From an uncultured Bacteroidota bacterium (GTDB lineage: Bacteria; Bacteroidota; Bacteroidia; AKYH767-A; OLB10): a stretch of 64,000 nt of DNA. Positions 36,711 through 45,523 of the stretch are shown one piece after another. Under the pieces are notes generated by a model, which was not told where the DNA came from, did not search any database, and worked only from the letters and a program-made list of their open reading frames with translations. The stretch is from contig CAADHD010000025.1 in the NCBI GenBank assembly GCA_900696575.1, positions 261,166-325,165 on the forward strand, in the 5' to 3' direction. Every line of letters starts with the position of its first letter. The first letter of the stretch is position 1. Position numbers and translations under genes: made by a program.

Positions 36711-37997
36711 TCAGAGCTTATAAATGACCCCGGCCTGAATACCATAACCGCCAAAGCGTTGTGATAACCGGTATTCAGTCTTGGTAATGTCAGGCAACTG
36801 ACGGAAATAGGAAGGTTCGAAAAGCAGTTTTATTTTATCCGTAACACGGTATCCAATTCCTGCAGCACTCATGAATGTAAAGCCGGTAACTTTATTAAAA
36901 GGGGATGTGGAAACATCCTGGATACTGAAAAGATAAGCTGAATCAGGGGCCAGAATTTTTCCGGAATAAGTGGATGAAAAGTTAAGCGCCAACCCTGCAG
37001 AAGCATAAAATGAAAATTTTGATGCATTAAGAGTAACCCCGGCCATTATGGGAAAGCTGAGAAAACGATATTCTGCCTTATCTCTCAATGTATAATCGGC
37101 CAACAACTTATAATTTTCAGCTTCTGAAACGGAAAGCAGTTGTGTTGGATCCGTGTTCTCATTCCGGAAGCCCACAATAGTATCCGTTGTAATGCCGTCT
37201 ATCTGCGCCTGGATATAACGCATTCCGATCTTCTCGGATATGGAAGTATAATTAATACCGGTTCGAATAAAAAATAACCTGCTCAAATCAACCTGTAAAA
37301 GCACAGAGGCAGACCATGCGGAGTTTCGCAATTCAGCTTCGTTACGATACTGAATATACTTTTCATCACCGGGGTAGCCAAACTTTGAGTCTAATTGCTT
37401 GCCTGCAACCAGCGGCCCTGCAGTAATGAGTAATGATAAGTTACCGGGAACCTCTGTTGAAGAAGAAGGATCAGATTCAATGGATGAAACGGATAATGCC
37501 TGTGCATCAGACTCAAGATGATCAAGCCATAGCATTGATACAGGAAAATACTCTGTGATTTCTGTTGATGAATTTACTGAATCCTGATCTGATATTGCCA
37601 AAGGGCTAAAGGATTGAGTACTGTTTGAGTATAATGTTGAATTGCTTGTGGAAAGCAATTTATAATGAGGTTCTTGCTTTTTGATACTGTTTAACTTCAT
37701 TGCCTGATCTGGTGCAGCTCCGGATGGCACATGATTTACAGATTCGGTTCGGGTTTCAGTTTTTACATCTTGTGTCAATTGATTTTCGCTTTGAATAGCA
37801 ATCTGTTTTTGATCATGTGGTAAAAGAAATAACAAACCGGCAGTAATAAAAACCATCACTAAGCCGGCCATCCACCGGAAAAAACCCTTCCTGTTAGTTC
37901 TCTTTTTCTCAATTCCGGCCCATACTTCAGGTGGAGGTACAACCTGGTGGCCGGCAAGTTTGGAATGGAGAATTCTGTCAAATTGTTCGTTATTCAT
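36711..37997 (-). CDS. Anti-sigma factor fused to an outer membrane beta-barrel (Dma-like)
   Basis: 428 residues with three parts. Residues 1-38 are a short cytosolic segment with FDRILHSKLAGHQVVPPPEVW, the N-terminal pattern of Bacteroidota anti-sigma proteins. Residues 40-60 form one transmembrane helix. About 61-180 are a Ser/Thr/Gln-rich periplasmic linker. From about 185 to the end the sequence alternates like outer membrane strands and closes with FGGYGIQAGVIYKL, as in OmpA/OprF-like barrels. One chain would therefore span both membranes, as described for dual membrane-spanning anti-sigma factors (Dma) of Bacteroides. Its start overlaps the sigma-factor stop by 4 bases, so it most likely controls that sigma factor. 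Confidence 0.72.
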   Translation of the reverse strand: MNNEQFDRILHSKLAGHQVVPPPEVWAGIEKKRTNRKGFFRWMAGLVMVFITAGLLFLLPHDQKQIAIQSENQLTQDVKTETRTESVNHVPSGAAPDQAMKLNSIKKQEPHYKLLSTSNSTLYSNSTQSFSPLAISDQDSVNSSTEITEYFPVSMLWLDHLESDAQALSVSSIESDPSSSTEVPGNLSLLITAGPLVAGKQLDSKFGYPGDEKYIQYRNEAELRNSAWSASVLLQVDLSRLFFIRTGINYTSISEKIGMRYIQAQIDGITTDTIVGFRNENTDPTQLLSVSEAENYKLLADYTLRDKAEYRFLSFPIMAGVTLNASKFSFYASAGLALNFSSTYSGKILAPDSAYLFSIQDVSTSPFNKVTGFTFMSAAGIGYRVTDKIKLLFEPSYFRQLPDITKTEYRLSQRFGGYGIQAGVIYKL

Positions 37998-38560
37998 AGC
38001 GCTGCAATGGTCATAATGGATTTAAACTTTTCTGAAAGAGATTTGCGTGCTTTAGCGAGCATACTTCTGGAAGCTGATTCTGTTATTCGCAGAATTCCGG
38101 CAATTTCTGAATGTTCGTAGCCGTCAATAGCATATAAACTGATGATGATGCGCTGGGTAGTCGGCAGCTTTTGAATAGCCTTCAGCATATCTTCTGAACT
38201 TAAACGCAAAATCACCTCATTATTTACTGTCGTTAAATATGAATTCGTGTTCTCAATTGTTTCGAAACTCAAATTATGCTTTTTATATCTGTGAAAATCT
38301 ATGCATGTATTTACCACCACTCTTCTTATCCACCCCTGAAAAGTTCCCTGAAAATCGAACTTGTGAAGGTTATCAAATACCTTAATAAAACTGTCCTGAA
38401 GCATATCGCAGGCATCAGCATAGTTTCCGGCATACCTAAGGCAAATGGAGAACATTAGCGGAGAATGCATATCGTAGAGTTTTCTTTGCGATAACCTGTT
38501 ACCGTTAATACACTCCCGAATAAGTTCCCTTTCGGTCATGGTTATATCCTCATATGCCAT
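37994..38560 (-). CDS. ECF RNA polymerase sigma factor
   Basis: The start is uncertain: ATG codons at 38560 (used), 38539 and, less likely, 38578 or 38635 are in frame. Region 2 contains LYDMHSPLMFSICLRY and DACDMLQDSFIKVFDNLHKFD, then FQGWIRRVVVNTCIDFHR; region 4 has LPTTQRIIISLYAIDGYEHSEIAGIL and SRSMLAKARKSL, the helix-turn-helix that reads the -35 element. This is the extracytoplasmic-function class of sigma-70. The adjoining gene encodes the likely membrane anti-sigma factor, with ATGA overlap. Target promoters are not known; the pair could respond to an outer membrane signal. Confidence 0.9.
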   Translation of the reverse strand: MAYEDITMTERELIRECINGNRLSQRKLYDMHSPLMFSICLRYAGNYADACDMLQDSFIKVFDNLHKFDFQGTFQGWIRRVVVNTCIDFHRYKKHNLSFETIENTNSYLTTVNNEVILRLSSEDMLKAIQKLPTTQRIIISLYAIDGYEHSEIAGILRITESASRSMLAKARKSLSEKFKSIMTIAAL

Positions 38561-38733
38561 TATAGACTGCAAAAGCATGCTTAGCGCTTCTTTAATCGTT
38601 GAATATTTCTTCAAAAATAAGGTAAACCGCCACAAACACCTATCAAACCCTACTCAAGATAGAAACAGAAACAACTAATGGTAAAAAAGCTCAGCCATTA
38701 AGACAATTACAGGGCAATTAACAGGATTCAGTT

Positions 38734-38741
38734 TACATTTG
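38734..38741 (+). promoter_or_regulatory. -7 box (TACATTTG) at the head of the polysaccharide locus
   Basis: A perfect TAnnTTTG match 20 bases before the first ATG of the locus. No TTG at -33. The next-door TACTTTTC (38754-38761) is a weaker alternative. Confidence 0.45.
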
Positions 38742-38761
38742 CCGGCTGATTTTTACTTTTC

Positions 38762-39580
38762 ATGAATACACTTTTGAATACACTTTTTAAGCAAAAATTA
38801 ACCATACTCCTAATTTTAACATCGCTAAGTGCCTGCCGGAATCAGAAAGATGTTACCTATTTTCAGGAAAAAAAATCTGATGAGGAAATTTCAAGCCGAA
38901 TAGAGTGGAAAAACTTTACTTCTAAAGATACTACTAAATTGGTTGTTTATGAACCAGTTATACAGCCTAATGACATATTGAAAATTTACATAACAAGCAT
39001 CAATAAAGAAGCCAGCAGTTTTTTCAACCCTTTGCTATCCTCAGAATTACGGGTTGATGACCCTCAGGCTTCGGGGTATCTGGTTGACTCGTACGGTAAA
39101 ATTGATTTGCCTGTTTTAGGCAATGTTAAAGTAGCCGGTTATACTGTTCCTCAAATCAGAGATACCTTAAAATTACGTCTGAGCAAATACTTAGAAAACC
39201 CATCTGTAAGGGTCATTTTTGATAATTTTAAAATTACAGTTTTAGGTGAAGTTCAAAGGCCGGGAGTTTACTCAGTACGAAACGAACGATTAACCTTGCC
39301 CGAAGCCTTGGGATTGGCAGGAGATATGACCATATTCGGCAATCGTAAAACGGTATTATTAATCAGAGAAGAATACAATAAAAGAAATTTTATTCGTATT
39401 GATATGACCGACCGGCAATTCTTTGATTCCCCTTCATACTTTTTGCATCCAAACGACATTGTTTATGTTGAACCAACCAAAGGAAAGACAGCAGTATCGG
39501 ATAACTTTTACCGAATAGCGCCTATCCTCATCAGTACTTTAACACTAATTTCAGTACTGATTATCAGATTTCAGAATTAA
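38762..39580 (+). CDS. Polysaccharide export lipoprotein (Wza/BexD-like)
   Basis: 272 residues. A lipoprotein signal ends at SLSAC (Cys 25). The Poly_export domain follows (YEPVIQPNDILKIYITS), then the SLBB-type soluble ligand-binding beta-grasp (ITVLGEVQRPGVYSV, LTLPEALGLAGDM). A final hydrophobic helix (YRIAPILISTLTLISVLIIRF) is the membrane-crossing C-terminus seen in outer membrane polysaccharide channels. It probably forms the outer membrane pore for the polysaccharide exported by the genes downstream. It is 14 bases ahead of the Wzc-like kinase gene. Confidence 0.9.
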   Translation: MNTLLNTLFKQKLTILLILTSLSACRNQKDVTYFQEKKSDEEISSRIEWKNFTSKDTTKLVVYEPVIQPNDILKIYITSINKEASSFFNPLLSSELRVDDPQASGYLVDSYGKIDLPVLGNVKVAGYTVPQIRDTLKLRLSKYLENPSVRVIFDNFKITVLGEVQRPGVYSVRNERLTLPEALGLAGDMTIFGNRKTVLLIREEYNKRNFIRIDMTDRQFFDSPSYFLHPNDIVYVEPTKGKTAVSDNFYRIAPILISTLTLISVLIIRFQN

Positions 39581-39594
39581 TCATTACCACAAAA

Positions 39595-42027
39595 ATGGAA
39601 ACTCAACAGCCTGCAGAAATCAACCCGTTAAAGGAAAACAGGTTCGATGCAAAATCACTTCTAATAAGGTATGTTCTCAATATCTGGTATTTTTATGTAT
39701 TGACTATAGCCCTTACTTTGATATTCGCTTATTATTATATCTGGTACACCACACCGGTTTACAGCGCCAAAACCACCTTGCTGATTAAGGATAATAAACG
39801 ACCGGCTACTGCTGATTTGCTTTCCGAGCTCGATGAATACTATAATATAGGCGGACTTGAGAATGAAATTGGCATTTTAACTTCAAGAACACTGATTTTT
39901 AAAACCATCAAAGAGCTTAATTTTGATGTAAGTTATTACCTCAAAGGAAACATTAAAGTTACTGAATTATACCGTAATACACCTGTAAAAATTGATTATG
40001 AAAATTTAGTTTTTGCATCTTACCAGACCCCGCTTTACCTCACCGTAAATAATTCAGAGCAGATTACGCTCAGTTTCAATTCGCCCAATTCGGAAGAACG
40101 GGTTACTATAAATTCCAAATTCAATACTCCCATTCAAACACCAATCGGAAAATTTACCATTAGCAAAAATGATAACTTCCGGAACGACTTGTTAAATGAT
40201 CCTTTTTATGAAAAGCGAAATTTTATTTTCAGGTTTCATACCTTAGAACATCTGTCTGATATCTACCTGAAAAGATTAAGAATTCAGCCGATAAATAAAA
40301 AGTCAACCATTCTCGAAATTGCAGTTACCGATCCGGTGCCTGATAAAGCAGCCGACTTCCTGAACAAACTAACAGAGGTGTATCTGAATAATGCTATTGA
40401 GCTGAAAAACGCACTAGCCAGTAATTCCCTTAAGTTTATTGACGATCAGTTGGCTTTATTATCTCAGCAGGTAGATACTTCTGAACGGTCGCTTGAACAA
40501 TTCAAATCCAGCCAGGGAATTGCTGATATGAGTACCGAGGCTCAGTCAGTGATGAATACAGTTAATTTTTTCGAAAGCAAACTGACAGAAATTGATCTGC
40601 AGTTAAGCTTTCTTACTTATCTCGAAAAGTATGTTAACGAAGGCAAGAACCTAAAAGAACTTTCACCGGCAAGTATTGGTATCAATGATGTACTTTTATT
40701 AAAACTCATTCAGCAACTGGCTGAACTTGCTTCTCAAAGAAAAGAGCAAATTCAGACTACTACCGAAGATAATCCATTAATCCGAAACCTTGATGTGCAA
40801 ATTCAGAATACCAAAGCTAATCTTCAGGAAAATATCAGAAGTATCCGTGATGGATTGTTAGCCTCGAGAAAGGAGGCTATTTCAAAGTTAGGTGTTATTG
40901 AAGGAAAGATTAAAAATATACCCTCCATCGAAAGGCAGCTTTTCGGGCTGCAGAGGGAATCGCAGATAAAACAATCTCTTTATACATATCTACTTCAAAA
41001 AAAAGCAGAAACAGCCATACTTCTGGCCAGCACCACTTCTGATAACAGGGTTATAGATATGGCCCGGGTTTCGTTAAAACCCGTTAAACCGGTTAAAGGT
41101 CAAACCTATACTCTCGCAATTATTATTGCCTTGCTTATTCCGGCAGGTTTTGTTTACATAAGAGATGTTTTAAACGACCGCATTAAAGACAGAAATGATC
41201 TTGAAAGACAAACTCAGATTCCTATATTAGGAATTGTAGGTGTGAGTAAAAGCCAGGAAACCTTGGTAGTTATTGAAAAACCTGAATCGCAGATTGCAGA
41301 AGCTTTCAGAAGTTTAAGAACTAACCTTCAGTTTTTCAGTACAGAAAAGAAATCAAAAATTATATTAATCACCTCTTCCATCAGCGCAGAAGGCAAAAGC
41401 TTTTGTGCCGCCAATCTGGCTGCCATCATAGCTCATTCAGGAAAAAAAGTATTGTTGGTGGGTGGCGATATGAGAAAACCAAAAAAGAGTTCAGAATTTC
41501 ATCTGCAGCATGAAATGGGTCTTAGCAATTACCTCGCAGGAAATGCTACCATTAAAGAAATTACACAGAAAGGCGAGAGCATTCAAAACCTCGATATAAT
41601 TCTTTCAGGCCCGAAACCACCCAACCCTTCTGAGTTAATTGAAAATAATCTGATGAGAGAGTTTATTGAAACTGTGCAACAGTTTTATGACTACATCATC
41701 ATTGATTCCCCGCCTATCGGTATTGTTACCGACAGCATGTTACTTTCGCAATATGCAGATGTAGTTGTATATGTGATACGGCAAAACGTTACCCGGAAAC
41801 ACCATCTTGATTTTGTAAACAGCCAGTTCCATGCAGGTAAATTAAAGAATTTGTGCATCATTCTGAATGCTGTTCATTCTTCCGGAGCAGGCTATGGATA
41901 TGGATATGGATATGGATATGGGTATGGCTATGGCTATGGGTACGGTTATTATGATGAGGATAAAAAAAAGCCCGGATTAATTTCCCGCTTCTTTACAGGC
42001 AAAAACAAAGCCGATAACAAATCATGA
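39595..42027 (+). CDS. Wzc-like polysaccharide copolymerase / tyrosine autokinase
   Basis: 810 residues. The N-terminal Wzz domain has two transmembrane helices (about 30-50 and 505-525) flanking a long coiled periplasmic region with LNKLTEVYLNNAIELKNALASN. The C-terminal BY-kinase has a Walker A variant SSISAEGKS (594-602), Walker A' LLVGGDMRKPK and Walker B YIIIDSPP. It controls chain length and export by phosphorylating its own tyrosine tail. The tail here is unusual: ten consecutive Gly-Tyr pairs ending in an extra Tyr, then an acidic-basic stretch and a lysine-rich end. The tandem repeat is listed separately. Confidence 0.93.
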   Translation: METQQPAEINPLKENRFDAKSLLIRYVLNIWYFYVLTIALTLIFAYYYIWYTTPVYSAKTTLLIKDNKRPATADLLSELDEYYNIGGLENEIGILTSRTLIFKTIKELNFDVSYYLKGNIKVTELYRNTPVKIDYENLVFASYQTPLYLTVNNSEQITLSFNSPNSEERVTINSKFNTPIQTPIGKFTISKNDNFRNDLLNDPFYEKRNFIFRFHTLEHLSDIYLKRLRIQPINKKSTILEIAVTDPVPDKAADFLNKLTEVYLNNAIELKNALASNSLKFIDDQLALLSQQVDTSERSLEQFKSSQGIADMSTEAQSVMNTVNFFESKLTEIDLQLSFLTYLEKYVNEGKNLKELSPASIGINDVLLLKLIQQLAELASQRKEQIQTTTEDNPLIRNLDVQIQNTKANLQENIRSIRDGLLASRKEAISKLGVIEGKIKNIPSIERQLFGLQRESQIKQSLYTYLLQKKAETAILLASTTSDNRVIDMARVSLKPVKPVKGQTYTLAIIIALLIPAGFVYIRDVLNDRIKDRNDLERQTQIPILGIVGVSKSQETLVVIEKPESQIAEAFRSLRTNLQFFSTEKKSKIILITSSISAEGKSFCAANLAAIIAHSGKKVLLVGGDMRKPKKSSEFHLQHEMGLSNYLAGNATIKEITQKGESIQNLDIILSGPKPPNPSELIENNLMREFIETVQQFYDYIIIDSPPIGIVTDSMLLSQYADVVVYVIRQNVTRKHHLDFVNSQFHAGKLKNLCIILNAVHSSGAGYGYGYGYGYGYGYGYGYGYYDEDKKKPGLISRFFTGKNKADNKS
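41890..41949 (+). repeat. Hexanucleotide tandem repeat coding (Gly-Tyr)10
   Basis: Ten in-frame six-base units (GGNTAT/C), four of them identical (GGATAT), encode ten Gly-Tyr pairs in the tyrosine tail of the Wzc-like kinase. Because units are six bases long, slippage would change the number of phospho-acceptor tyrosines without breaking the frame. Confidence 0.85.
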
Positions 42028-42044
42028 CTAATTAACGGTTTCCG

Positions 42045-43391
42045 ATGGGATTGTTCGGGTGGTTGCTTAAACGGTTCGACCGGCAGTCAAAAATTTTATT
42101 TAAAAACACATCTTGGATTCTCGGCTCCACGGCTTTCCGATCCGTTATGTCCTTTCTTAAATCCATTGTTGTAGCCCGTGGACTCGGAGTCGAGTTTTAC
42201 GGTATCTACATCTTTATTTCCAACTTTGTTCTTACCGTTCAGGATTTCTTTGATATGAACATTGATGCAGGGATTATTCGCTTTGGTGCAGTTTACCGAA
42301 GTAACAACCGAATGGATAAGCTCATCAGTTTGATAAAGATAAGTGTGCTTTCCATTATAGTTTCTTCCTTGATCTCCATTCTTCTTATTGTAATTCTGGT
42401 AAACTTCTTTTATGACAAGTATGTACCTCAACATGGCCTTGAGATGTATATCATTCTTTTTGCCATTGCTGATCTTTCAAGCTTTTTTGACCCGCTGGGT
42501 AAAAGTTTGCTGAGGCTTTATTATAAATTTAAAATTAATTCCATTATTCAAAGCTTGAGCAGTTTGCTCGAATTGATTGTGGTGAGCATCACCATAATAA
42601 TTTTTAAAGCCGATTTAAAAGCTTTTTTTATCAGCTTGATTATTGCCCGCCTTTTAACTGCGGCAGCATACATAGGCGGCATGTGGTGGGAATTAAAAGA
42701 TGAGTTTCGCCCTCATTTAAATGCTAAAATTAATTTAATCAAAGATCAGTATCGTGAAATTTTTATTTTCATGACCGGCAATGCAATGACACGGACTCTG
42801 ATAACATTAATTAATCGCGGAGATGCGTTGCTGCTTGGTACCCTGGCCGGCCCGGCATCACTGGCCTTTTACAATTTGTCAAAACGGCTGGCTAATATGT
42901 TTATGGTAGTTGCCGATCCGTTTGCCCAGGGTATTTATCCGCAGATTTCTTACCTGCTTGCAGAAAAAAAATTCAAAGAGCTTAAACTGATGTTAATCAA
43001 ACTTACGCGCTCAACTGCATTGCCTTTGGCGCTATCCATTCCGGTTGTTTTTTTCATTCATGAGTGGTTTATTTCTTTGTTTTATGGTGCTGAATACATT
43101 GGTGCTGCAAGACCTTTCATGTATTTATATGTTGCTTCCATACTGGCCACTGTCTTCTTCTGGAATCAATCTTTTATGCTTGGAACCGGGAATATAAAAG
43201 CGCGTTTTACTTTCATCTTTATCTCTGCCTTAATCGGATTTTTTATATCGTACTTACTCATCCCTGACTATAAAGATGTCGGCATGGCGATTGGAAATTT
43301 AATTCTGCGGACACTTCAGTTTTCAAGTATGGCCATCTTTTCTTTTCATTTCCTTAATAAAAAACTTAACAGAAGCGCGCCCGATGGATAG
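42045..43391 (+). CDS. Polysaccharide flippase (Wzx/MATE-like)
   Basis: 448 residues with about 12-14 hydrophobic helices; the first segment SWILGSTAFRSVMSFLKSIVVARGLGVEFYGIYIF fits the polysaccharide synthase (RfbX) family, of which only the key bits RGLGVEFYGIY are conserved. It would move undecaprenyl-linked repeat units to the periplasmic face. It starts 17 bases after the kinase gene and overlaps the next gene by 8 bases. Confidence 0.85.
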   Translation: MGLFGWLLKRFDRQSKILFKNTSWILGSTAFRSVMSFLKSIVVARGLGVEFYGIYIFISNFVLTVQDFFDMNIDAGIIRFGAVYRSNNRMDKLISLIKISVLSIIVSSLISILLIVILVNFFYDKYVPQHGLEMYIILFAIADLSSFFDPLGKSLLRLYYKFKINSIIQSLSSLLELIVVSITIIIFKADLKAFFISLIIARLLTAAAYIGGMWWELKDEFRPHLNAKINLIKDQYREIFIFMTGNAMTRTLITLINRGDALLLGTLAGPASLAFYNLSKRLANMFMVVADPFAQGIYPQISYLLAEKKFKELKLMLIKLTRSTALPLALSIPVVFFIHEWFISLFYGAEYIGAARPFMYLYVASILATVFFWNQSFMLGTGNIKARFTFIFISALIGFFISYLLIPDYKDVGMAIGNLILRTLQFSSMAIFSFHFLNKKLNRSAPDG

Positions 43392-44412
43392 AAGCCTGTC
43401 AGCATTGGTTAAAGATAGAAGGCATGCCCTTCAACAACTCATTCAATTGAAATCCGGATCAGTGATTGAACAAATTGTACTCTTATTTGCTCCCCACCGG
43501 ATTCTCCATAAAAGAGCGCTACAATTTTTTGAGCGGCACAAATCATTAAATGTTGATCAGGCAAATCATGCTCATCTTATTTCTGTTCAACCGTACACAG
43601 GGCAGAATGCTACTGCCATTCAATTGAAAGATCTGGTTCTTTCACAATTAAAGGATGATATAGAAGACATACTTATTCATGGCAGTGTGGCCGATGAAAC
43701 AACATGTTCTTACAGCGATTTTGATTGCCTCATTATCCTTAAAGATGAAGTATCGGAGTCTGTTCAGCGAATTAAAAGGGTTGGTTACAAACTATGGAAA
43801 TGGCAGCGACTTCTGCTGCTTACGGATATTCTTCAGCATCATGGTTGGTTTATTGCTTTTAAAAGCGATTTAAAATACTGGGATCAGACTTACCTCCCTG
43901 CAGAAGTGTTCCGAAAGGCAAAATCATTGCTGAAACACGAGACTTTTATCCTCCCCATGTTTACTGACCATACAGAAGATTTTAAGCAGCCCTTTCTTAA
44001 ACTGTGCAATGAGTTATTGAGCGTTACGCCTCCAATTATAAAGCGTTCGAACAGCTATGAACTGAAATCATTTATCAGCCGTTTTTTTCTGATGCCGGCT
44101 CTTTATTATCAGGCACGATACGGGCAAGGGATTTACAAAAGAGACAGCTTCGAGTTGGCAAGACAAGATTTTCAACAGGATATGTGGGAGTCTGTACAAT
44201 CATTATCAAAACTGCGCCTTAGCTGGAAACAAGATTACAGCCAGGTAACTTCCAAGCTGATTACTGCTTTTTACTTATGGCCATCCTCCCTAAGGAAACA
44301 TCTGTACCCAACGGTGGATGCAAAAACAAAAAAAACTGTACTTGATGAGTTACCCGGAATACACCGGCTACTTGAAGCCATGAAAAAAAATATTCTTCAA
44401 TCTGACTTCTGA
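43384..44412 (+). CDS. Putative nucleotidyltransferase-fold protein (first of a pair)
   Basis: 342 residues. Residues 96-118 hold the nucleotidyltransferase (Pol beta-like) signature: HGSVADETTCSYSDFDCLII, in which G100-S101 precede the metal-binding pair D112/D114 with the usual spacing. The rest of the protein is helical with no second recognisable domain. I cannot name the substrate; transfer of a nucleotide or an unrelated ligand to a sugar or lipid carrier, or a purely structural role, are all open. It overlaps the flippase stop by 8 bases and lies inside the polysaccharide operon, so a function in glycan assembly is inferred. Confidence 0.6.
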   Translation: MDRSLSALVKDRRHALQQLIQLKSGSVIEQIVLLFAPHRILHKRALQFFERHKSLNVDQANHAHLISVQPYTGQNATAIQLKDLVLSQLKDDIEDILIHGSVADETTCSYSDFDCLIILKDEVSESVQRIKRVGYKLWKWQRLLLLTDILQHHGWFIAFKSDLKYWDQTYLPAEVFRKAKSLLKHETFILPMFTDHTEDFKQPFLKLCNELLSVTPPIIKRSNSYELKSFISRFFLMPALYYQARYGQGIYKRDSFELARQDFQQDMWESVQSLSKLRLSWKQDYSQVTSKLITAFYLWPSSLRKHLYPTVDAKTKKTVLDELPGIHRLLEAMKKNILQSDF

Positions 44413-44524
44413 AATTGCTTTTAACATCCTTTTTCTTCCATTTTTGCAATTCATTTAAGTAAATGCCTTTTCCAACATTGTCATCCGCTCCCGTTAAAAT
44501 CAAAGCAATAACTTTTTTTAGCTA

Positions 44525-45523
44525 ATGCCTTTAACCCGTTCAAAACTTACTCAATGGCCGGTTTATCATCCCCCTGAAGAATACGAGCTTGCCATCAAAA
44601 CAATGACAAACATACTGAAGCCGGTAAGCGAAGTTTTGAGTATTTATCAGGTAGGCGGAATATCAGATTACGGCATATCGGATATTGATATGCTTGTTGT
44701 TTTTAAAGACGGAGGAAGTTTTAAAGACAATCCCATATCCATGTCAGGAAAACTCGTAAATCGTTACCTGTTTACTCATCGGCTTTTCGGAACTACAGAA
44801 AACCGGCTTAACAATCTGGAGAACTTTACCCGCTTCGGAACCTATAATTTTCTTAACGGAAAACAACAAATTTTTAAGCTTTGTCTTTCTGTAAAAGATT
44901 TGAGAATAATTGAAACACAAATCGCCTTAGAATATATGCTTAAAGCATTTATAAGCCTGCATACAGCCATTTGTTATGGTCAGATAAAAGTCAGAAATCT
45001 GCTGCTTCATGTAAAAGCATTAAGGCTTGACCTCCAATTACTGAATATAAGCAGTGGAGTGTTCTTCGAAATAGTTCATGATCTTATTGCTTTAAGAAAA
45101 GTATGGTTTCAAAAAACTCCGGACCCTGATTCTTTAAACAAAAAAATAGATACTCTCTACTCGGAATTTAAAAATCTCATGGGAGAATTGCTCCGGACTT
45201 ATCCCTTTTATGTCATTAACAGCGATGTTGCCACTGTATCAAAAAATATCAAATTGGTGAATGAATCTACGTTTATCTATCCGTCAACAAAAATACCGGG
45301 ATGGATAAAATTATTGGCCCCTGAAAAAAAACGGGAAAGCATTTTGAACCGGCTTTTCAAATTCCGTTTCGGCATTCCAGTAAAAAGCAGCAATATCCCT
45401 GATGTTATATTGCAACGTCATCATTACATTAAAACAGGAATTGAGAATAATCTTATGCATTATCCAAATTTTTTGTGTACTGCATACGGTTTAGACATCT
45501 TCAACCATAAAAAATCTGCATAG
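44525..45523 (+). CDS. Putative nucleotidyltransferase-like protein (second of a pair)
   Basis: 332 residues. A diverged nucleotidyltransferase motif lies at 42-60: YQVGGISDYGISDIDMLVVF, with GG at 44-45 and D53/D55 at a shorter spacing than in the neighbour. The remainder is helical and not assigned. It differs too much from the first protein to be a recent duplicate, yet both place the motif near the start of a similar-sized chain. Catalytic activity is not proven because the third acidic residue cannot be placed with confidence. It follows the first gene after 112 bases and its stop overlaps the methyltransferase start by one base. Confidence 0.55.
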   Translation: MPLTRSKLTQWPVYHPPEEYELAIKTMTNILKPVSEVLSIYQVGGISDYGISDIDMLVVFKDGGSFKDNPISMSGKLVNRYLFTHRLFGTTENRLNNLENFTRFGTYNFLNGKQQIFKLCLSVKDLRIIETQIALEYMLKAFISLHTAICYGQIKVRNLLLHVKALRLDLQLLNISSGVFFEIVHDLIALRKVWFQKTPDPDSLNKKIDTLYSEFKNLMGELLRTYPFYVINSDVATVSKNIKLVNESTFIYPSTKIPGWIKLLAPEKKRESILNRLFKFRFGIPVKSSNIPDVILQRHHYIKTGIENNLMHYPNFLCTAYGLDIFNHKKSA

